The position numbers and the translations under genes are program-made. From an uncultured Christensenella sp. (GTDB taxonomy: Bacteria > Bacillota > Clostridia > Christensenellales > Borkfalkiaceae), in contig CAJTQE010000014.1 of the NCBI GenBank assembly GCA_910578655.1, positions 13,229-24,211 of the forward strand: 10,983 nucleotides of DNA, given 5' to 3'. Positions 6,934-10,983 of the stretch are shown piece by piece (position 1 is the stretch's first letter; each line of letters opens with the position of its first letter). The notes beneath the pieces were generated by a model. The model was not told the DNA's origin and made no database searches. It saw nothing but the letters and a program-made list of their open reading frames with translations.

Positions 6934-7434
6934 CTAAATAGGCTTAACCGATAAATTTTTATACTTTGCAAATTTTATTATAAGACTGTTGGTTTCAAGC
7001 GGTTGACTTTCATATACAAGTTTAAAGCAATCGTTTTTGTCAAGATTGTCAAAGAACACGTCCGCATCTCCAACAGCATCAACTTTAGTCACCAACACTT
7101 CGCTGCAATACGGCAAAAGAGTTTTATACATCATTGCTCCGCCGATAACGTAAACTTTTTCACTGTCATATTTTTTGATTTGACTGAAAAGCTCTTCAAG
7201 CGAATCGACTATCGTACAATCATCTCTTTTCCGTCCGCCCGGATAAAGAACTATATTTGTTCTATCCTTTAACGGTTTTCCGCCGGGCAATGATTTCAGA
7301 GTGTTTGAACCCATTACGACTACGTTACCGACAGTCGTTTCCTTAAAAAATTTCATATCCGCAGGAATTTTAAACATAAGCGAGTTGCTTTTGCCTATTC
7401 CCCAATTTTTATCAGCGTGTAAAATTGCTTTCAA
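6934..7434 (-). CDS. dfrA: Dihydrofolate reductase
   Basis: Reduces dihydrofolate to tetrahydrofolate with NADPH in the cytoplasm, regenerating the cofactor consumed by the thymidylate synthase encoded just upstream. The 166-residue length is normal. Motifs in order: the N-terminal strand and Met20-type loop with WGIGKSNSL (11-19), the catalytic acid at D26 (IPADMKFFK), the cofactor-binding MGSNTLKSLPGG at 41-52 (where many family members have Arg instead of Ser43), and VIGGAMMY in the second half. The start is TTG: no closer ATG keeps the essential first strand, and AGAGG lies six bases upstream. It follows thyA by 18 bases. Nothing suggests an acquired trimethoprim-resistance cassette; the pairing with thyA points to the housekeeping copy. 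The symbol folA would be equally valid. Confidence 0.95.
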   Translation of the reverse strand: MKAILHADKNWGIGKSNSLMFKIPADMKFFKETTVGNVVVMGSNTLKSLPGGKPLKDRTNIVLYPGGRKRDDCTIVDSLEELFSQIKKYDSEKVYVIGGAMMYKTLLPYCSEVLVTKVDAVGDADVFFDNLDKNDCFKLVYESQPLETNSLIIKFAKYKNLSVKPI

Positions 7435-7452
7435 AAACTCCCTCTCAGACCG

Positions 7453-8283
7453 TTACTCCGCAACGGGAATATCATACTTCTTTTCATTGAATTCATAGTT
7501 GATAAGTTTAAAACTATCTACCGTAAAATCATAAAAATTATTGACTGATTTGTCTATTTCCAAAACAGGCGCTTTATGCCGCGGCATTTCGATTATTTCT
7601 TTTACTATAGGTACATGCCTGTCGTAAATATGCGCGTCGGCAATAACATGCACTAATTGCCCTGCTTTCAGACCGGAAACCTGTGCAAACATTTTCAAAA
7701 GCACCGCGTACTGAACCACATTCCAGTTATTTGCAGTAAGCATATCGTTTGAACGCTGATTTAAGATTCCGTTAAGAGTATCACCCGATACGTTAAAAGT
7801 CATCGAATAAGCGCAAGGATATAAATTCATTTCGTGCAAATCGTCAAAATTATATATATTTGTAATAATGCGGCGGCTTGCGGGATTATTTTTCAAATCG
7901 TACAAGACCCTGTCAACCTGATCAAATTCACCCTCTGAATATTTATGCTTTCTTGCAAGCTGATAGCCGTATGCTTTGCCTATGGACCCGTTTTCGTCTG
8001 CCCACTGATTCCAAATTTTGGAATTTAAGTCTTTAATATTATTGCTTTTTTTCTGCCATATCCACAGCAGCTCGTTAATGCAGGACTTAAAATAAGTACG
8101 CCTTATCGTTAAAACAGGGAACTCTTCTTCAAGATTATACCTATTGACAATGCAAAATTTTTTTACAGTATGAGCACTTGTCCCGTCGCTCCACTTAGGA
8201 CGAACTTTACAGTCTGTATCCCACACACCGTTATCGAGAATATCTTTAATATTCGCAATAAATATATCGTCTGCCTTACTCAT
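7453..8283 (-). CDS. thyA: Thymidylate synthase (ThyA)
   Basis: Methylates dUMP to dTMP using methylene-tetrahydrofolate and releases dihydrofolate for the adjacent reductase. The chosen ATG at 8283 gives 276 residues; AGAGG is six bases upstream and the N-terminus aligns without gaps to the phage phi3T/Bacillus ThyA as I remember it. An ATG 15 bases earlier has poorer spacing. Key residues: R28 in the phosphate loop, the SRR pair (136-138), the nucleophile C157 in LYPCAYS, RSND at 177-180, and the dUMP-contacting HIYDRH. The usual RSxDxxLGxPFN block reads RSNDMLTANNWN, keeping the Asp and final Asn but not LGxPF; I believe this variant occurs in other clostridial ThyA. The gene overlaps the stop of the small membrane protein by eight bases. 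Confidence 0.95.
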   Translation of the reverse strand: MSKADDIFIANIKDILDNGVWDTDCKVRPKWSDGTSAHTVKKFCIVNRYNLEEEFPVLTIRRTYFKSCINELLWIWQKKSNNIKDLNSKIWNQWADENGSIGKAYGYQLARKHKYSEGEFDQVDRVLYDLKNNPASRRIITNIYNFDDLHEMNLYPCAYSMTFNVSGDTLNGILNQRSNDMLTANNWNVVQYAVLLKMFAQVSGLKAGQLVHVIADAHIYDRHVPIVKEIIEMPRHKAPVLEIDKSVNNFYDFTVDSFKLINYEFNEKKYDIPVAE

Positions 8284-8482
8284 GGGTTTCCTCTTCATTG
8301 GTGGGGCTTGTCCTCACGGACTCGTCCAAATAATTTTCAGAATTCTTTGCAAGTTTTTTGTTTTTTCTGCGCAGGGAAAGAACGAGATAAATATCAACCA
8401 CAATAAAAATAAACACAAACACGCATAAAAGAATAAGCGCAACTGCTTGTCCCTTGGTTATGCTGCCTGCCAGTATATCCAT
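8276..8482 (-). CDS. Small single-pass membrane protein, unknown function
   Basis: Sixty-eight residues that I do not recognise. Residues 1-11 are short and polar; a strong hydrophobic helix spans about 13-36, ending in RRKNKKLAK. A polar, acidic C-terminal tail follows (SPTNEEETHE at the end). The basic residues after the helix predict the tail in the cytoplasm and the N-terminus outside. Expression looks real: GAGGTG lies six bases before the ATG, the gap from lysC is eight bases, and its last codons contain the ribosome binding site and start of thyA, overlapping by eight bases. This placement suggests translational coupling to thyA. A regulator, a membrane tether or a small subunit are all possible, and no pathway is implied by sequence. 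Confidence 0.75.
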   Translation of the reverse strand: MDILAGSITKGQAVALILLCVFVFIFIVVDIYLVLSLRRKNKKLAKNSENYLDESVRTSPTNEEETHE

Positions 8483-8490
8483 AATTCACC

Positions 8491-9813
8491 TCAACCCACA
8501 AAAAATTCACCGTAAATTGCTTTAATACAACGCTCGTAATCGGCATTTTTAACGCCGACGACTATGTTCAGCTCACTTGACCCCATATCTATGAGTTTAA
8601 TGTTTATTTCCGCCGCTGCTATCGCCTTAAACAGTCTTGCGCTTGTTCCGACAGACGAACTCATTCCGTGACCGACAGTTGCAATTAATGCAATATTTTC
8701 CATAACCCTTATAATATCGGGTTCAACCTCGCATTTTATACCTTCAAGTATTCTGCTTAGTTTTAATTCGTTCAATTCGCTGCTTTCAATTAAAAGCGAC
8801 ATAGTGTCTATTCCTGTGGGAATATGTTCTACGGAAACATTTTCGGCTTCAACTGCTGAAAGAACTCTGCGCGCAAAGCCTATTTCCGAATTCATAAGCG
8901 ATTTTTCTATGTAAATGACTGTAAAATTCTTTTTACCTGCAATACCGGTAACCGTTCTTCCGTTCGGCATATAACGCGAAGTGGGTACTATAGTAGTGCC
9001 TACGTCGTCGGGACGGAAAGTGTTTTTAATCTGTATAGGAATATTCGCTTTGCGCACGGGAAAAATAGACTCGCTGTGCAAAACGTTTGCCCCCATATAA
9101 CTTAATTCACGCAATTCTTTGTATGAAAGCGCCTCGATAGGCGCAGGGCTGTCTACTAAATGGGGGTCACACGCTAAAAAGCCTGAAACATCGGTCCAAT
9201 TTTCATACAGCGATGCGTTCACGGCACGCGCAACTATCGCACCTGAAATATCAGAGCCGCCGCGTGAAAAAGTTCTTATTCTTCCTTCCTCGTCAACGCC
9301 GTAAAAACCGGGTATTACCCCCTTGCCCGTCTTACTCACCGCAGACGAAACAGCCTTATATGATTTTTCCGCATCCAAAGTTCCGTCTGCGTTAAAGAAA
9401 ACTGTTCCTTCCGCATCAATAAACGGCAGGCAAAAATATTCAGCAATAAGTTTTCCGCACAGATATTCTCCGCGCGAAACCGTAAACTGTTCGCTTTTTT
9501 CTTTTTCGATGCGCACAAACGTATCTTCAAGGACTGCGTCAAAATCAAAAGTCAGTTCAAGTTGTTTTACTATATCCAAAAAACGCGCACGAACTGCCGA
9601 AAAGCTTTTTTTGCATGTTCCTTCTCTTACAAGTTCTTTATGGCACTCAAAAAGCAAATCGGTTATTTTTTTATCACCCGAAAATCTTTTACCGGGTGCC
9701 GAAACCACAATGATGCGGCGTGCTTCATCGCTTTCAATTATATCTTTTACTTTTCTTATTATATTGGCGTCTGCCATTGATGTTCCGCCAAATTTACACA
9801 CTTTTACCGACAT
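8491..9813 (-). CDS. lysC: Aspartate kinase, YclM/LysC class
   Basis: Catalyses the first step of the aspartate pathway (ATP + aspartate to aspartyl phosphate), feeding lysine/diaminopimelate, threonine and methionine. The 440 residues include the kinase domain with KFGGTS (7-12), RGE (114-116) and SRGGSDISG (183-191), then two ACT regulatory domains at about 296-365 and 374-435. The sequence resembles Bacillus subtilis YclM (the monofunctional threonine/lysine-type enzyme) along its length, for example SAPGK, LYENWTDV, ELSYMGANVLH and IPTGIDTMS. No homoserine dehydrogenase domain is fused. AAGG lies 13 bases before the ATG, a loose fit. No lysine riboswitch is present: the 106 bases to the preceding gene are too few. 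It opens a unit with thyA and dfrA. Diaminopimelate supply for wall and dipicolinate is a plausible link to sporulation, but is inference. Confidence 0.95.
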   Translation of the reverse strand: MSVKVCKFGGTSMADANIIRKVKDIIESDEARRIIVVSAPGKRFSGDKKITDLLFECHKELVREGTCKKSFSAVRARFLDIVKQLELTFDFDAVLEDTFVRIEKEKSEQFTVSRGEYLCGKLIAEYFCLPFIDAEGTVFFNADGTLDAEKSYKAVSSAVSKTGKGVIPGFYGVDEEGRIRTFSRGGSDISGAIVARAVNASLYENWTDVSGFLACDPHLVDSPAPIEALSYKELRELSYMGANVLHSESIFPVRKANIPIQIKNTFRPDDVGTTIVPTSRYMPNGRTVTGIAGKKNFTVIYIEKSLMNSEIGFARRVLSAVEAENVSVEHIPTGIDTMSLLIESSELNELKLSRILEGIKCEVEPDIIRVMENIALIATVGHGMSSSVGTSARLFKAIAAAEINIKLIDMGSSELNIVVGVKNADYERCIKAIYGEFFVG

Positions 9814-9888
9814 TGAAAAATCAACCTTTTATTACTACTATTAAGATATGAATTTCTCCGCATAACAGTTACAATTTGCTTTAAATCT

Positions 9889-9913
9889 GCCCACACCGTA
9901 AAACGATGCGGGC
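9889..9913 (-). terminator. Hairpin between the cdaR-like peptide and lysC, probable weak terminator
   Basis: The minus-strand RNA can form a ten-base-pair stem, GCCCGCATCG with CGGTGTGGGC, including two G-U wobbles around a TTTTA loop. Only AGATTTAAAG follows, so the T-run is poor. The wobbles fit formation on the minus strand only. It may end the cdaA transcript inefficiently or act as a processing site, allowing some read-through into lysC. Confidence 0.5.
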
Positions 9914-9919
9914 AAAACT

Positions 9920-10027
9920 TTAAATATTGATAAACAGCACCGTAAGCGCGGCAAGCACAATTGCAAGCAATTTTACGGGTATGTTGGTTGTAAAAAAGTT
10001 TTTTAAAAATTTACCGAATCTTTTCAT
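9920..10027 (-). CDS. 35-residue membrane peptide resembling the CdaR (YbbR) N-terminal anchor
   Basis: The frame starts MKRFGKFLKNFFTTN, continues with a hydrophobic helix (IPVKLLAIVLAALTVLFINI) and stops. A good GAGGT lies seven bases upstream and the gap from cdaA is 14 bases, so it is probably translated. In many Firmicutes cdaA is followed by cdaR, whose product has one N-terminal membrane helix of the form NLGLKLLALLLAxLL and several extracellular YbbR domains that modulate CdaA. Here the basic start and helix match that anchor but no YbbR domain follows; only a hairpin and lysC lie beyond, and no shifted frame restores it. It may be a minimal CdaA partner or the remnant of a deletion. 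The homology rests on a short hydrophobic stretch and gene order, so it is tentative. Confidence 0.6.
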   Translation of the reverse strand: MKRFGKFLKNFFTTNIPVKLLAIVLAALTVLFINI

Positions 10028-10041
10028 AATTTACCTCAAAA

Positions 10042-10872
10042 TTAACCCACAGCCTCTGCCGTCAAGTCTGACCAATAATAGTCGCTGAGCGCTTCTTTAA
10101 TATCGGTTGCATCGGCGTACTTCTTTTTAATAGAGCCGTTTTTGACTATTGAAATAATACCCGTTTCTTCCGATACGACTATTGCAGTTACGCTTGCCAC
10201 CATTGTAACGCCAAGCGCGGCACGGTGGCGACTGCCCATTTCTTTGGGAAGCCTTTCATCCTGCGCAAGCGGCAAAAAGCAACCTGCCGCATATAGTTTG
10301 TTTCCCTCTATTACGAGCGCACCGTCATGCAACGGCGCTTTGGGATAAAATATTGCTTCAACCATCTGTGAAGTAATCTGCGCGTTAATTTTTGTTCCGC
10401 TTTCGATAATTCCCTCGGGCAAGTTGTCGTTTGAAAGCACTATAAGCGCCCCTATATCATTTTTGGACATATTTTGCACTGCTCGAACTATTTCATCCAT
10501 TATCAGTTCAACACCCGTAACGGTTATCGGTTCTGACAATTTCTTACTTTTCTTTATTCCTGCGTCAAGAAGCGTTCTTTTAATTTCGGTATGGAACATA
10601 GTAAAGACTAAAAGCGCAGTCATTACGATTATTATGAACAGGAAGCCGGAGTCAAGTTCTTCGGAAAAAGCCAAAGCAATGCCGGTAAGTACAATAAAAA
10701 ATACTATTATACCTACAAACTTATCCGCCTTATTATTTCTGAGCACTTTAAAAATGAGATAATACAAAATAGAAAACAAAACGAACTGCAAAAGATACGT
10801 CAGCCATCTGTCTGCAAATTGAGTGCCAAAGTTATTTATTATATTTTGTTTAATTACTTCCCACTGAGCCAT
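10042..10872 (-). CDS. cdaA: Diadenylate cyclase CdaA (c-di-AMP synthase)
   Basis: Makes cyclic di-AMP from two ATP at the membrane; the messenger controls potassium and osmolyte balance and affects cell-wall homeostasis. The 276-residue length is usual for CdaA. Three membrane helices at about residues 24-44, 51-69 and 76-93 are followed by a charged linker and the DAC domain (about 115-260). The catalytic motifs are intact: DGA at 183-185 in LHDGALVI and RHR at 215-217 in GSRHRAALG, with VVSEETGIISI after them. GGAGAG lies about six bases before the ATG. In Bacillus the order is cdaA-cdaR-glmM; here a 35-residue CdaR-like peptide follows and lysC replaces glmM. It sits behind an upstream terminator, so it starts its own unit. 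Confidence 0.96.
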   Translation of the reverse strand: MAQWEVIKQNIINNFGTQFADRWLTYLLQFVLFSILYYLIFKVLRNNKADKFVGIIVFFIVLTGIALAFSEELDSGFLFIIIVMTALLVFTMFHTEIKRTLLDAGIKKSKKLSEPITVTGVELIMDEIVRAVQNMSKNDIGALIVLSNDNLPEGIIESGTKINAQITSQMVEAIFYPKAPLHDGALVIEGNKLYAAGCFLPLAQDERLPKEMGSRHRAALGVTMVASVTAIVVSEETGIISIVKNGSIKKKYADATDIKEALSDYYWSDLTAEAVG

Positions 10873-10903
10873 TGCTACTCTCCGACAATAATCTACAATA
10901 AAT

Positions 10904-10932
10904 ATTATATAATTTAAAAAAGAAAAAATAAA
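10904..10932 (-). promoter_or_regulatory. Possible cdaA promoter
   Basis: A perfect -10 hexamer TATAAT lies at 10904-10909 on the minus strand, 31 bases before the cdaA start. The -35 at 17-base spacing is TTTATT, a poor match that lies in the arm of the upstream terminator. The AT-rich setting makes chance TATAAT likely, but a promoter is expected here because the terminator isolates cdaA. Confidence 0.4.
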
Positions 10933-10953
10933 GCGTTTATATCGCTTTATTTT
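10925..10953 (-). terminator. Rho-independent terminator of an off-window upstream gene
   Basis: An 11-bp perfect stem, AAAATAAAGCG with CGCTTTATTTT, and a seven-base loop; on the minus strand it is followed by TTCTTTTTTAAATT. It would stop transcripts coming from beyond the right edge before cdaA. No coding sequence of that gene is visible in the last 30 bases. Confidence 0.8.
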
Positions 10954-10983
10954 ACTTTATATTAAAAATATTTTACCATTTAT

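Noticed and set aside
8284..8298. thyA start at the ATG at 8298
   Set aside because: Shine-Dalgarno spacing is poor; the ATG at 8283 has AGAGG six bases upstream and matches the family N-terminus.
9323..9844. 173-codon plus-strand open frame opposite lysC
   Set aside because: It is antisense to a clear aspartate kinase, Ser/Phe-rich in the pattern of a reverse-frame shadow, with no ribosome site or known family. The same applies to plus-strand frames at 1905-2165, 3115-3453, 5398-5734 and 10424-10762.
9814..9919. Lysine riboswitch upstream of lysC
   Set aside because: The gap is only about 106 bases, too short for an L-box (roughly 170 or more), and the one hairpin present does not match its junction structure.
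9814..9919. Frameshifted remainder of CdaR after the short peptide
   Set aside because: Too short to hold a YbbR domain, and no frame there continues a YbbR-like sequence.
1..10983. CRISPR array, insertion sequence, integrase or attachment repeats
   Set aside because: No regularly spaced repeats, transposase-like frames or terminal inverted repeats were found; the gene content is core chromosomal.

Overview
The window comes from an AT-rich, endospore-forming member of the Firmicutes, most likely an anaerobic Clostridia lineage. Supporting points are a spoVAC-spoVAD-spoVAE cluster without spoVAA/AB/AF (the short clostridial form), a sporulation protein of the YunB family, a CdaA-type di-AMP cyclase, a Bacillus YclM-type aspartate kinase, and frequent AGGAG-type ribosome binding sites. 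The species cannot be named from this sequence. Every gene I can support is on the minus strand, so transcription runs from high to low coordinates. I see no mobile element, CRISPR array, tRNA or rRNA, and no gap over 300 bases without a gene.

Right end (about 9880-10983): a terminator of an off-window gene, then cdaA (c-di-AMP synthase), followed at once by a 35-residue membrane peptide. That peptide sits where cdaR normally lies and resembles only the N-terminal anchor of CdaR. A hairpin closes the unit.

Middle (5133-9813): a tightly packed probable operon, lysC (aspartate kinase), a 68-residue one-pass membrane protein of unknown function, thyA, dfrA (dihydrofolate reductase), a TVP38/TMEM64-family membrane protein and a GufA-like ZIP metal transporter, ending in a clear rho-independent terminator. 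Gaps are 8, -8, 18, 3 and 63 bases. ThyA consumes methylene-THF and releases dihydrofolate, which DHFR recycles, so these two form a functional pair. The other members have no obvious pathway link.

Left-middle (1675-5078): a sporulation unit with a short-chain dehydrogenase/reductase at its head, a possible 35-residue ORF, spoVAC, spoVAD, spoVAE and yunB, then a strong terminator. The three SpoVA proteins belong to the spore inner-membrane dipicolinate channel. The reductase is coupled to them, and its job is unknown. The reductase and yunB both start without a recognisable Shine-Dalgarno, and the yunB start lies in a perfect 16-bp palindrome.

Left end (1-1649): a membrane sensor histidine kinase behind a near-consensus housekeeping promoter. 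Its C-terminus runs off the window.
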